Origin: Alphaproteobacteria bacterium
Lineage (GTDB): Bacteria; Pseudomonadota; Alphaproteobacteria; UBA8366; GCA-2717185
NCBI GenBank assembly: GCA_012103325.1
Contig: WLWY01000008.1
Span: forward strand, 124,001 to 188,000
Direction of reading: 5' to 3'
Length of the DNA: 64,000 nt
Shown: piece after piece, positions 28,909 to 37,618 of the stretch
Layout: every line of letters begins with the position of its first letter
Position numbering within the stretch: the first letter of the stretch is position 1
Notes under the pieces: generated by a model
Told to the model about the DNA's origin: nothing
Databases searched by the model: none
What the model saw: only the letters and a program-made list of their open reading frames with translations
Translations under genes and position numbers: made by a program

Positions 28909-29397
28909 ATGCCATACTACGAGAACGTGTTCGTCGCACGTCAGGACATCTCGTCCACCCAAGTCGAAGCGATTGCTGACACCATGGCGGAGATCATCAC
29001 CGCCGACGGCGGCACGGTCGCACGCCGCGAGTATTGGGGCCTCAAGAGCCTCGCCTACCGCATGAAAAAGAACAAGAAGGGCCATTTCGTCCTGTTTAAC
29101 CTCGACGCGCCGATCGAGTCGGTTCGCGAGATGGAACGCCAGATGGGCCTGCATGAAGATATTCTTCGTTTTCTGACTCTTCGCAGCGACGATTTGCCTG
29201 AAGATGCGTCCGTTATGATGGCAAGCCGCAGTGAGCGCGGTGGCCGATACGGGCGTGACAGGGACAGGGGGCGCCCCGAGCAAAGTGATGAGAGCAAGGC
29301 GTCGGAGGACGCGCCGAAGGCCGAAGTGGCCGCACCTAAGGCCGAAGTAGCCGCGCCGAAGGCTGAAGTGGCCGCGCCGGCGGGAGATGAGACATGA
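28909..29397 (+). CDS. rpsF: 30S ribosomal protein S6
   Basis: A 162-aa S6 that binds S18 in the 30S platform. It starts [13 protein letters not shown] with AGGGAG upstream. The core ends near residue 100; the tail is low-complexity with repeated PKAEVAA units and acidic residues. Just before the ribosome binding site a GGCTG-CAT-CAGCC hairpin (28882-28894) sits in a GC-rich leader, a possible S6:S18 autoregulatory site, though this is inference. The ATG of rpsR overlaps its stop. Confidence 0.96.
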   Translation: MPYYENVFVARQDISSTQVEAIADTMAEIITADGGTVARREYWGLKSLAYRMKKNKKGHFVLFNLDAPIESVREMERQMGLHEDILRFLTLRSDDLPEDASVMMASRSERGGRYGRDRDRGRPEQSDESKASEDAPKAEVAAPKAEVAAPKAEVAAPAGDET

Positions 29398-29660
29398 ATG
29401 GTGGTAGACCAGAAAGCAGCGGTGGCGGAGGTGGTGGCCGACGGCCATTTTTCCGGCGCCGTAAATCGTGCCCGTTCAGTGGGCCAAATGCGCCGACGAT
29501 CGACTACAAGGATGTCCGGTTGCTTCAGCGGTTTATTTCCGAGCGCGGAAAAATCGTGCCGAGCCGGATCACCGCCGTATCGGCGAAGAAACAGCGCGAG
29601 CTCTCGCGCGCCATCAAGCGGGCGCGTTATCTCGGCCTGCTGCCCTACGTTATTCAGTAG
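29394..29660 (+). CDS. rpsR: 30S ribosomal protein S18
   Basis: An 88-aa S18 with [27 protein letters not shown] and the C-terminal [20 protein letters not shown]. The glycine-rich N-terminus is usual in alphaproteobacteria. It overlaps rpsF by ATGA, so translation is coupled with its binding partner S6. Confidence 0.97.
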   Translation: MNGGRPESSGGGGGGRRPFFRRRKSCPFSGPNAPTIDYKDVRLLQRFISERGKIVPSRITAVSAKKQRELSRAIKRARYLGLLPYVIQ

Positions 29661-29686
29661 GGCAGCCCCCATCTGGAGGGTTTGAG

Positions 29687-30601
29687 GTGTCTCGCTATTG
29701 GCTGTTGGCGATTGGCGGCGGAGCCGCCAGCGTCCTGATATACAGCTTGACCGTGTCCGGCTCGTTCGGTGGTCTCGTGCTCGCCTATTTCGCAGCATTG
29801 CCACTTTACCTTGTCGGCCTCGGTCTGGGCCTTACCGCGGGAGCGGCGGCGGGCGCGACGGCGACCATCGGCATGCTGCTTCCCGGCGGCTTCATGGCGG
29901 CATTGGTCTTCTTTTTTGTCACCGCCCTGCCCACCATCGTGCTGGTGCGCCAATCACTGCTCTCGCGCAACGATCCGCAAGGAAACGTTGCCTGGTACCC
30001 CGCCGGTCTCATGGTCGTCACGCTCAGCGTTTTCGGCGCGGGTATATACACGCTAGCGGCCCTGTGGCTTGCAACGCAGCCAGGTGGCTTCGAAGGCACA
30101 ACGCAGGCTTTTGTTGAGAATCTCGCATCCTCGATGACGGCGCCAGGCGCAGCGGAACATCGCGAGAATATCGTAAATACGCTGACGCCAATCGTGCCGG
30201 GTTTCGTCGCGGCATCTTGGTTCGTCATGACCGTGATCAACGCCGCCCTGGCGCAAGGGCTGCTCGTTCGTTTTCAGCGCAACATCCGGCCGTCGCCCGA
30301 TATCGTCTCAATGGAGTTTCCGAACTGGTTCCCCATTGCGGCGGCGGCGGCGGCGCTTGTCGGGCTGCTATTACCAGGGGCGCTGGGTTTCTATGGCACC
30401 AATCTCGCGATCATTCTGATCGTGCCCTTCTTTTTCATGGGACTGGCGGTTGTTCACGCGCTGTGCCGGCAGAAGTCAGCCGGTCCCTTCTTACTCATCG
30501 CTTTTTACGGAATGCTGATCGTCTTCGGATGGCTCGTCGTTATCGTCGCCACGCTGGGGCTGATCGAACAATGGATTGGGTTGAGACGCCGTTTCACCTG
30601 A
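29687..30601 (+). CDS. DUF2232 multi-pass membrane protein
   Basis: A 304-aa protein with about eight hydrophobic segments, matching the DUF2232 family found between rpsR and rplI in many alphaproteobacteria. The GTG start has GGAGGG upstream at proper spacing; the frame runs on 5' into rpsR but that part is an overlap artefact. Function unknown. Position suggests cotranscription with the ribosomal genes. Confidence 0.8.
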   Translation: MSRYWLLAIGGGAASVLIYSLTVSGSFGGLVLAYFAALPLYLVGLGLGLTAGAAAGATATIGMLLPGGFMAALVFFFVTALPTIVLVRQSLLSRNDPQGNVAWYPAGLMVVTLSVFGAGIYTLAALWLATQPGGFEGTTQAFVENLASSMTAPGAAEHRENIVNTLTPIVPGFVAASWFVMTVINAALAQGLLVRFQRNIRPSPDIVSMEFPNWFPIAAAAAALVGLLLPGALGFYGTNLAIILIVPFFFMGLAVVHALCRQKSAGPFLLIAFYGMLIVFGWLVVIVATLGLIEQWIGLRRRFT

Positions 30602-30619
30602 CCTGTCGGAGGTAAAATC

Positions 30620-31252
30620 ATGGACGTTATTCTACTAGAACGTATCGAGAAGCTCGGTCAGATGGGCGATGTCGTCACTGTGCGGCCGGGCTTTGCACGC
30701 AATTTCCTGCTGCCGCAAAAGAAGGCGCTGCGCGCGACGCCGGGAAATCTCGACTATTTCGAGAAAGAGAAAACGCAGCTCGAAGCCGCCAACCTCGAAC
30801 GGCGCACTGAAGCGGAGAAGATCGGCGACAAGCTCGACGGCCTAACGGTCGCCATTATCCGCAACGCTGGCGACAGCGGACAGCTTTATGGTTCCGTAAG
30901 CAGCCGTGACATTGCCGAAGCCGTCTCGGAGGCCGGGTTCACGATCGAGCGTAATCAGGTCCTGATGGAACGGCCGCTAAAAATGCTCGGCTTGCACGCC
31001 TACCGCGTCCGACTCCACCCGGAGCTCGCTGTCAGCGTTACGGTTAATGTTGCCCAGTCTCCGGAAGAGGCCGAAATGCAAGAGAAGCTCGGCCATGCGA
31101 TCATCCCCTCGGAAAGTGGCGAGGACGACGATGTGGAAACAGAGGCCCTGTTCGACGAAACACCAGCGGAAGATACGCCGGCCGAAGAGCCACCTGTCGA
31201 GACGGACGCGGCAGAAGCGCCCGCCGCTGACGAGGAGAAGACCGAAGATTAG
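30620..31252 (+). CDS. rplI: 50S ribosomal protein L9
   Basis: L9 binds 23S rRNA and projects from the L1 side. The N-terminal domain [28 protein letters not shown] is split here as family motifs; the long helix and C-domain follow. At 210 aa it is longer than usual because of an acidic Ala/Pro/Glu tail (about residues 165-210). GGAGG precedes the start. A terminator follows at 31282. Confidence 0.96.
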   Translation: MDVILLERIEKLGQMGDVVTVRPGFARNFLLPQKKALRATPGNLDYFEKEKTQLEAANLERRTEAEKIGDKLDGLTVAIIRNAGDSGQLYGSVSSRDIAEAVSEAGFTIERNQVLMERPLKMLGLHAYRVRLHPELAVSVTVNVAQSPEEAEMQEKLGHAIIPSESGEDDDVETEALFDETPAEDTPAEEPPVETDAAEAPAADEEKTED

Positions 31253-31281
31253 GCGATTCGCAAAAATTGCGATTGCGGAAC

Positions 31282-31314
31282 AGGCGGTGTGCTGTGATGG
31301 CACGCCGCCTTTCT
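31282..31314 (+). terminator. Intrinsic terminator after rplI
   Basis: The 10-bp stem GGCGGTGTGC / GCACGCCGCC (one G-T pair) with loop TGTGATG is followed by TTTCT. It closes the rpsF-rpsR-DUF2232-rplI operon and separates it from dnaB. Confidence 0.8.
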
Positions 31315-31351
31315 CATATTTGAAACATATTCTCGCGGCATGTTGTTCATC

Positions 31352-31360
31352 TTATCCACA
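31352..31360 (+). promoter_or_regulatory. Consensus DnaA box upstream of dnaB
   Basis: TTATCCACA, an exact match to the classical DnaA box, lies 136 bp before the dnaB start in the 180-bp space after the rplI terminator. It sits between short inverted arms CATGT and ACATG. DnaA binding and control of dnaB are inferred. Confidence 0.5.
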
Positions 31361-31495
31361 TGTATTGTTCTCTATCGCACGCTTACCCCCAGTTCTCACG
31401 TTACTAACGAAACCCTTTTCGGTTTATAGAAATATTCGTTTCGCCACCTTGGCCTTCCCCTCGCCTTGACGCGAAATGAGTGTTAAACGCGTCTC

Positions 31496-33013
31496 ATGGA
31501 AAACGCAGACGCAAACGTCACGAGCCTTCACGGCGAGACCGCATCCGGTCCCGCCTTCCGGACACCGCCACATAATACGGAAGTTGAGGCCGCGCTGCTG
31601 GGCGCCATCCTGACCAACAACCGCGCTTTCGAAGCGGTCGCTGACTTCCTTCGCCCGGAACATTTCTTCGAACCGGTGCATGGCCGCATTTTCGAGACGA
31701 TTACCAAGCTGGTCGAGCGCGGTCAGGTGGCAAGTCCGCTAACGCTGAAGCACTTATTTGATAGCGATGAAGCGCTCGCCGAGGTTGGCGGGGCAGATTA
31801 TCTCTACGAGATGGCGACTGCGGTTATCTCGGTGGTCAACGCGGCTGATTACGGTCGCACGGTCCACGATCTCTACCTGAAACGCTCCCTCATCGGACTG
31901 GGCGAGGATGTCGTAAACGAGGCTTACGAAAACGACCTCGACATCACCGCAACCGACCAGATCGAGCAAACCGAGCAGCGGCTGTATGACCTCGCAACGA
32001 CTGGAGAAACCGAGCGGGGTGCACTCTCTTTAAAAGATGCGTCCATCGTCGCAGTCAATATGGCCGAAGAGGCGTTCAAGCGAGACAGCCATGTCGTGGG
32101 CATTACGACGGGCCTGAGCCTCCTGGATCACAAACTCGGCGGATTGCATCCGTCGGACTTGATCATCCTGGCCGCCCGGCCATCCATGGGGAAAACAGCG
32201 CTCGCCACCAATATTGCGCTTAGCGCCGCCAAATCTGTGCAAGCAGCAATGGAGAAGTCAGGCGAAAGCGGTGCGGTGCTGTTTTTCTCGCTGGAAATGT
32301 CGGCCGAGCAGCTCGCGACCCGGATACTGTCGGAGCAATCGGAGATACCGTCCGACCGCATCCGGCGAGGCGACGTCAAAACGGATGAATTCACCCGCTT
32401 CGTCACCGCGAGCCAGGAAATTCATCGTGTTCCCCTGATGATCGACGACACGCCGGCGTTATCCATTTCCGCCGTCCGGACCCGTGCGCGGCGGATGAAG
32501 CGTCAGCACGGGGGGCTCGGCCTCGTTATCGTGGATTATTTGCAGCTCCTGCAACCGCCGCCCGGCCGCCGCAACGACAATCGGGTCCAGGAAATCGGCG
32601 AAATCAGCCGCGGCCTGAAAACCTTGGCCAAGGAGCTCGAAGTGCCTGTCCTCGCACTCTCGCAGCTCAGCCGTCAGGTCGAATCCCGCGAGGACAAACG
32701 GCCGCAGCTATCCGACCTTCGCGAGTCCGGATCGATCGAGCAGGACGCCGACGTCGTGATGTTCATCTTTCGCGAAGAGTATTACCTGGAAAAAGGCGAG
32801 CCGATTCTCAACGTCGATGAAGCAAATGATCGGTGGCAAGACCGCCACCAGCGCTGGCAGGACCGCATCGCGGATGTCCGCAACACGGCGAGCATTATCA
32901 TCGCCAAACAGCGCCATGGCCCGGTTGGCACCATCGATGTCTATTTCGAGGGCAGTCTGACGCGGTTTGCCGATCTTGACCGCCATCATGACGGTTCGGA
33001 TGTCCCTTATTGA
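31496..33013 (+). CDS. dnaB: Replicative DNA helicase DnaB
   Basis: A 505-aa hexameric helicase. The N-terminal domain PPHNTEVEAALLGAIL is followed by a RecA-like domain with Walker A ARPSMGKTALATN, LFFSLEMSAEQLATR, Walker B VIVDYLQLL, and DLRESGSIEQDADVVMF. Length is normal with no intein. It lies downstream of the ribosomal operon but has its own leader with a DnaA box. The 3' end overlaps the alr start. Confidence 0.97.
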   Translation: MENADANVTSLHGETASGPAFRTPPHNTEVEAALLGAILTNNRAFEAVADFLRPEHFFEPVHGRIFETITKLVERGQVASPLTLKHLFDSDEALAEVGGADYLYEMATAVISVVNAADYGRTVHDLYLKRSLIGLGEDVVNEAYENDLDITATDQIEQTEQRLYDLATTGETERGALSLKDASIVAVNMAEEAFKRDSHVVGITTGLSLLDHKLGGLHPSDLIILAARPSMGKTALATNIALSAAKSVQAAMEKSGESGAVLFFSLEMSAEQLATRILSEQSEIPSDRIRRGDVKTDEFTRFVTASQEIHRVPLMIDDTPALSISAVRTRARRMKRQHGGLGLVIVDYLQLLQPPPGRRNDNRVQEIGEISRGLKTLAKELEVPVLALSQLSRQVESREDKRPQLSDLRESGSIEQDADVVMFIFREEYYLEKGEPILNVDEANDRWQDRHQRWQDRIADVRNTASIIIAKQRHGPVGTIDVYFEGSLTRFADLDRHHDGSDVPY

Positions 33014-34112
33014 CGAAGCAGGCCCGCAGCACGCGACGTCGGTGCTGAGCATCGACCTCGGTGCTGTCAAGTCGAACTACAAGCTTCTCGCCAAACGCGC
33101 GAAAAAGGCGGTCTGCGCTGCGGTGGTGAAAGCCAACGGTTACGGGCTTGGCGCGGAGCAGGTTGCACAGGCGCTGACGGAGGCTGGCTGCACGACTTTT
33201 TTCGTGGCGACCCTCGACGAAGCAATCGCGCTGCGCGCGGTGCAGCCGGGAGCAATCATCTATTATTTGAACGGCCTGATGCCCGGGGAAACGGACGCCT
33301 GCGCGGAGTACAACATACGTCCGGTCCTGAATGATCCCGGACAGCTCGACCGCTGGGCCGGCTTCCGCTTCGAAAAGGGCGTGCCGCCGGCCGCCTTGCA
33401 GATCGACACCGGCTTGTCCCGACTTGGTCTGACGCCGAAGGAAACAGAACAGCTCATCGCAGCGCCGGAGCGGCTTGCGAATATCGACATCGACCTTGTG
33501 ATCAGCCACCTTGCCTGTGGTGATACGCCGGACCATCCGCTCAATAAGCAGCAGCGCGATGCGTTTGCCAAAACTACCGGTCTTCTACCGGTAGCGAAGC
33601 GCTCGTTGGCGGCGTCGAGCGGGATCTTTCTGGGGGCTGCTTGGCACTTCGATATGGTGCGTGCGGGGGCGGCGCTGTACGGCGTCACGCCGAACCGGGA
33701 AAAACCCAATCCGATGGCGCAAGTCGTTCATTTACAAGCGAAAATCCTGCAGGTCCGTGACGTTGACACCCCCCAGACCGTTGGCTATGGTGCGACCCGC
33801 CGGATCACGGGGCCGACCAAAGTGGCGACCGTTGCGGCCGGATACGCGGACGGGTTGCCGCGCAGCTTGGGCAATGAGGGCACTGCCTATATCGGCAAGA
33901 TTGCGGCGCCCGTGATAGGGCGGGTATCGATGGATCTCATGACCCTCGACATTAGCGACGTTCCAGATGCGAAACCGGGCGATATGGTGGACCTGATCGG
34001 CCCCTTAAACGACCCCGACATGGACGCCGAGGCGGCAGGGACCATCGGCTACGAGATTCTCACGCGGCTCGGCCGCCGCTACCGGCGGCGCTATATCGAG
34101 ACCGCCGCGTGA
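33000..34112 (+). CDS. alr: Alanine racemase
   Basis: PLP enzyme supplying D-alanine for peptidoglycan. The 370-aa protein has the PLP-lysine motif VVKANGYGLGAEQVAQ, and the second catalytic Tyr in QTVGYGATRR. I choose the ATG of MSLIDEAGPQHATS, overlapping the dnaB stop by 14 bp; the ATG at 32988 is four codons upstream. dnaB-alr adjacency is common in proteobacteria. Its stop overlaps the permease gene start (GTGA). Confidence 0.95.
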   Translation: MSLIDEAGPQHATSVLSIDLGAVKSNYKLLAKRAKKAVCAAVVKANGYGLGAEQVAQALTEAGCTTFFVATLDEAIALRAVQPGAIIYYLNGLMPGETDACAEYNIRPVLNDPGQLDRWAGFRFEKGVPPAALQIDTGLSRLGLTPKETEQLIAAPERLANIDIDLVISHLACGDTPDHPLNKQQRDAFAKTTGLLPVAKRSLAASSGIFLGAAWHFDMVRAGAALYGVTPNREKPNPMAQVVHLQAKILQVRDVDTPQTVGYGATRRITGPTKVATVAAGYADGLPRSLGNEGTAYIGKIAAPVIGRVSMDLMTLDISDVPDAKPGDMVDLIGPLNDPDMDAEAAGTIGYEILTRLGRRYRRRYIETAA

Positions 34113-34882
34113 ACCCGTTCCAGCCCGTCGGCAAGGCGTTTCTCGGTTTTCTCGAAGCCACCGGTAAGATTGCGCTGTTCACGTTTCTGTCGATCTCTCA
34201 CTGTGCGCGCCCGCCCTTCTATTTTCGCCTGCTCGGGCGGCAGATGATCGACATCGGATACTATTCCCTGCCCGTGGTCGGCATGACCACCCTGTTTGCC
34301 GGCATGGCGCTCGGTTTGCAGACCTATGCCGGGTTTTCCCGGTTTTCAGCGGAGGGCGCGATCGCCAAGGTCGTCGCGCTCGGCATCACGCGCGAGCTGG
34401 GACCGGTTCTGGCCGGCTTGATGGTCGCTGGCCGCATCGGCGCCGCCATGGCGGCCGAGCTCGGCACCATGCGAGTCACCGAGCAGATCGACGCGCTGGA
34501 CACGCTGTCCACGAACCCGTTCAAATACCTCATCGCGCCGCGTATCATCGCCGGCTTTACGATGCTGCCGCTGCTCGTGTTCGTCGGCGATATCATCGGC
34601 GTGTTCGGCGGCTATATCGTTTCGGTCTACAAGCTCGGGTTCAACCCCGGCGTCTATATCAGCGAGACTTTCAAAGTCCTGGAATTCGTTGATGTTTTTT
34701 CCGGCCTTGTGAAAGCGGCCACATTCGGGTTTATCGTCACCTTGATGGGCTGTTACCACGGTTATAACAGCCGCGGCGGCGCACAAGGCGTCGGCGCGGC
34801 GACAACGAACGCCGTCGTATCGGCGTCGATATTGATCCTGATCTTCAATTATATCATTACCGAACTGTTCCTGTCGGCATGA
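34109..34882 (+). CDS. MlaE/YrbE-family ABC transporter permease
   Basis: A 257-aa MlaE-type permease of MCE lipid transport systems, with the family block ELGPVLAGLMVAGRIGAAMAAELGTM represented by GITRELGPVLAGLMVAGRIG. In E. coli MlaFEDB moves phospholipids between membranes. The GTG start overlaps the alr stop and its own stop overlaps the ATPase start, so alr/permease/ATPase are translationally coupled. No MlaD-type MCE subunit or STAS subunit lies next to it, so the remaining parts must be elsewhere. Confidence 0.9.
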   Translation: MNPFQPVGKAFLGFLEATGKIALFTFLSISHCARPPFYFRLLGRQMIDIGYYSLPVVGMTTLFAGMALGLQTYAGFSRFSAEGAIAKVVALGITRELGPVLAGLMVAGRIGAAMAAELGTMRVTEQIDALDTLSTNPFKYLIAPRIIAGFTMLPLLVFVGDIIGVFGGYIVSVYKLGFNPGVYISETFKVLEFVDVFSGLVKAATFGFIVTLMGCYHGYNSRGGAQGVGAATTNAVVSASILILIFNYIITELFLSA

Positions 34883-35652
34883 CAACACCGAAGATCAAAC
34901 TGACGGATGTCCACAAGCGGTTCGGCGACAAGGTCGTGCTGGACGGAATCGATCTGGAAATCACCCCAGGCGAATCACTGGTCATTATCGGCGGTTCCGG
35001 CAGCGGTAAATCCGTCACGCTGAAATGCATCCTCGGCCTGCTAACGCCCGATAGCGGCACGATCGAGATCGACGGCGAATCGATTGTCGGCATGAGCGGC
35101 GCCGACCGCGAACGGGTCAACCGCAAATTCGGCATGCTGTTTCAGGGCGGCGCCCTTTTCGACAGCCTTCCGGTTTGGGAGAACGTCGCCTTCGGCCTCA
35201 TTCAGGGCCACCGCATGAACCGCAACAAGGCCAAGGACATCGCCCTAGAAAAGCTTGCGGCCGTTGGACTTAGCGCGGAAGTCGGGGAACTATCGCCAGC
35301 GGAGCTCTCCGGCGGCATGCAGAAACGCGTCGGCCTGGCCCGTGCCATTGCGACCGAGCCGGAAATCATCTTTTTCGATGAGCCGACCACCGGGCTCGAC
35401 CCGATCATGGGGGATATCATCAACGATCTCATCGTCAAATGCGTCAAGGAACTGGGTGCGACAGCGCTCTCCATCACCCATGACATGGCCAGCGCACGCA
35501 AGATTTCCGACCACATTGCGATGCTGTATAAGGGAAAGATCATTTGGGTCGGCCGGACGGCCGATATCGACCATTCGGGAGAACCGCACGTGGACCAGTT
35601 CATACATGGCCGCGCCGAAGGACCGATCCAGATGGAACTGCGCCGATTGTGA
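34879..35652 (+). CDS. MlaF-type ABC transporter ATPase
   Basis: A 257-aa ATPase with Walker A GGSGSGKSV, signature LSGGMQKRVGLARAIA and Walker B IIFFDEPTTGLDP, then the switch His in ITHDM. It pairs with the upstream MlaE-type permease (ATGA overlap). The LSGGMQ-type signature with KRVGLARA and the GxLFQGGALFDSL stretch are usual for MlaF. A 263-bp mobile repeat begins 12 bp after its stop. Confidence 0.92.
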   Translation: MTTPKIKLTDVHKRFGDKVVLDGIDLEITPGESLVIIGGSGSGKSVTLKCILGLLTPDSGTIEIDGESIVGMSGADRERVNRKFGMLFQGGALFDSLPVWENVAFGLIQGHRMNRNKAKDIALEKLAAVGLSAEVGELSPAELSGGMQKRVGLARAIATEPEIIFFDEPTTGLDPIMGDIINDLIVKCVKELGATALSITHDMASARKISDHIAMLYKGKIIWVGRTADIDHSGEPHVDQFIHGRAEGPIQMELRRL

Positions 35653-35663
35653 CGCGAGCGGTG

Positions 35664-35926
35664 ATACCAAGGAGCGCTGATAGTGACCCCTAGAGACGGG
35701 TTATCCAGGTTTTCGGCAAGGAGCGCGCGGCGCAGCGATGCGGGGCATCGGAAGCCGGGCGCGACGCTGTCCGAAAGCCTGGATAACCCGCCCTTCGGGT
35801 CGCGAATGCGGTCCGTCGGAGGGCGTCGGAACGGCTTGACGATGCACCACATCGACTGCGCCGCCCCTCCTACCCGACGGACCGCATTCGCGATCTCTAG
35901 GGGTCACTATCAACGCTCCTTGGTAT
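35664..35926 (-). mobile_element. 263-bp MITE-like palindromic element, copy 2
   Basis: Same length as copies 1 and 3 and inverted relative to copy 1. The ends ATACCAAGGAGCGCTG and its near-complement form terminal inverted repeats of 33 bp with one mismatch. It sits between the ATPase gene and radA; radA starts 22 bp beyond it. The internal arms GGTTATCCAGG and GCGGTCCGTCGG are conserved. Confidence 0.88.
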
Positions 35927-35948
35927 GACCATGCCGGAAAGCGATTGA

Positions 35949-37355
35949 ATGGCACGCGCGACGACACGGCACGTCTGTCAGGCCTGCGGCGCCGTCCATC
36001 CTCGATGGGCCGGGCGCTGTGACGCTTGTGGTGGGTGGAATTCGATTACCGAGGAAGCGGCCCCCGACGCCGCACCCGTCGGTGGCAAGGCACGCGCAGC
36101 AAAGCGTAACAGCAGAACGATCGACTTCGTTGCTCTCGACGGTGAAAAACAGCCGACACCACGGCGCAAAACAGGCATCAGAGAATTCGACCGGGTTGCC
36201 GGCGGCGGGCTGGTTCCGGGCTCGGCCCTGCTGATTGGCGGCGACCCGGGCATCGGTAAGTCGACTCTGTTGCTGCAAGCGGTGGCGGGCTTGACCAAAT
36301 CCACGGTCGGCGCGCGTTGCGCATATATTTCCGGCGAAGAATCGATCGATCAGGTCCGCATGCGCGCCGAGCGGCTAGCGGTGACCAACGCCCCCGTCCA
36401 GTTGGCCGCGGCGACCAATGTCCGCGACGTCATCGCAAGCCTCGACACCAAGGAAGCACCCGACGTCGTGGTCATCGATTCCATCCAGACGATGTATCTG
36501 GACGCCCTCGAATCCGCGCCCGGAACGGTCAGTCAGGTCCGCGCCTCGGCGCAGGAGCTGATCCGTATGGCCAAGCGGCGCGGCATCACCATGCTGCTGG
36601 TCGGGCACGTCACCAAGGAGGGTACGATTGCCGGCCCGCGAGTGCTTGAACATATGGTCGATACCGTCATGTATTTCGAAGGCGAGCGTGGCCACCAGTT
36701 CCGTATTCTGCGCGCCGTAAAGAACCGCTTCGGCCCGACCGACGAAATCGGCGTCTTCGAAATGACGGAGGGAGGCCTCGAAGAAGTTGCCAACCCGTCG
36801 GCACTTTTCCTCGCCGACCGCACCGACGACGTTTCCGGCGCCGCCGTGTTTGCCGGCATCGAAGGCAGCCGCCCCATGCTGGTCGAGATACAAGCACTGG
36901 TCGCGGCCTCGCCGCTGGGCACGCCGCGGCGCAATGTCGTCGGGTGGGACAGCGGCAGGCTCTCAATGATCCTCGCGGTACTGGAATCCCGCGCCGGCAT
37001 GAGCTTCGCCGGTAAGGACGTCTATCTCAACGTCGCCGGCGGCTTACGCATCAGCGAGCCGGCCGCGGACCTTGCTGTCGCAGCAGCACTTACCTCGGCC
37101 TTGTCGGGGCTCCCGCTGCCGGGTGAGATGGTCGTATTCGGAGAAATCGGCCTGTCGGGCGAAATCCGGGCCGTCAGCCAGATGGCCGCACGGCTGAAGG
37201 AAGCCGGCAAACTCGGATTTACCAAGGCGCTGACACCAAACTGGCGCGGCAAGCCCTCTTCGGAAGGACTCGATGTCCGCGCCTGTGCGTCGGTTGGCGA
37301 TCTCTTCGGACTGTTTCCGGAGCCCGGCGCTTCGAAACCTCGCGCGGTCGGTTAA
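35949..37355 (+). CDS. radA: DNA repair protein RadA
   Basis: A 468-aa RecA-like ATPase that aids branch migration in recombinational repair. It has an N-terminal zinc finger (CQACGAVHPRW and CDACGGW), Walker A GGDPGIGKSTLLLQ, the RadA-specific KNRFG motif, and a C-terminal Lon-like domain (GLPLPGEMVVFGEIGLSGEIR). The A of its TAA stop is the first base of mobile repeat copy 3; the C-terminus looks complete. Copies 2 and 3 therefore bracket this gene closely. Confidence 0.96.
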   Translation: MARATTRHVCQACGAVHPRWAGRCDACGGWNSITEEAAPDAAPVGGKARAAKRNSRTIDFVALDGEKQPTPRRKTGIREFDRVAGGGLVPGSALLIGGDPGIGKSTLLLQAVAGLTKSTVGARCAYISGEESIDQVRMRAERLAVTNAPVQLAAATNVRDVIASLDTKEAPDVVVIDSIQTMYLDALESAPGTVSQVRASAQELIRMAKRRGITMLLVGHVTKEGTIAGPRVLEHMVDTVMYFEGERGHQFRILRAVKNRFGPTDEIGVFEMTEGGLEEVANPSALFLADRTDDVSGAAVFAGIEGSRPMLVEIQALVAASPLGTPRRNVVGWDSGRLSMILAVLESRAGMSFAGKDVYLNVAGGLRISEPAADLAVAAALTSALSGLPLPGEMVVFGEIGLSGEIRAVSQMAARLKEAGKLGFTKALTPNWRGKPSSEGLDVRACASVGDLFGLFPEPGASKPRAVG

Positions 37356-37617
37356 TACCAAGGAGCGCTGATAGTGACGCATAGAGACGGGTTATCCAGG
37401 TTTTCGGCAAGAAGCGCACGGTGCAGCGATGCGGTGCATCGGAAGCTGTGTGCGACGCTGTCCGAAAGCCTGGATAACCTGCCCTTCGGGTCGCGTATGC
37501 GGTCCGTCGGAGGGCGTCGGAACGGCTTGACGATGCGTCACATCGTCTGCGCCGCTCCTCCTACCCGACGGACCGCATACGCGATCTCTAGGGGTCACTA
37601 TCAGCGCTCCTTGGTAT
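37355..37617 (-). mobile_element. 263-bp MITE-like palindromic element, copy 3
   Basis: Third copy, 263 bp, same orientation as copy 2. Its left end overlaps the radA stop codon by one base and its right end lies one base before the cvpA ATG. It occupies the entire radA-cvpA gap, so cvpA has no native ribosome binding site between it and the element. It differs from copy 2 at scattered bases (for example GACGCATAGAGA for GACCCCTAGAGA). Confidence 0.88.
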
Positions 37618-37618
37618 T

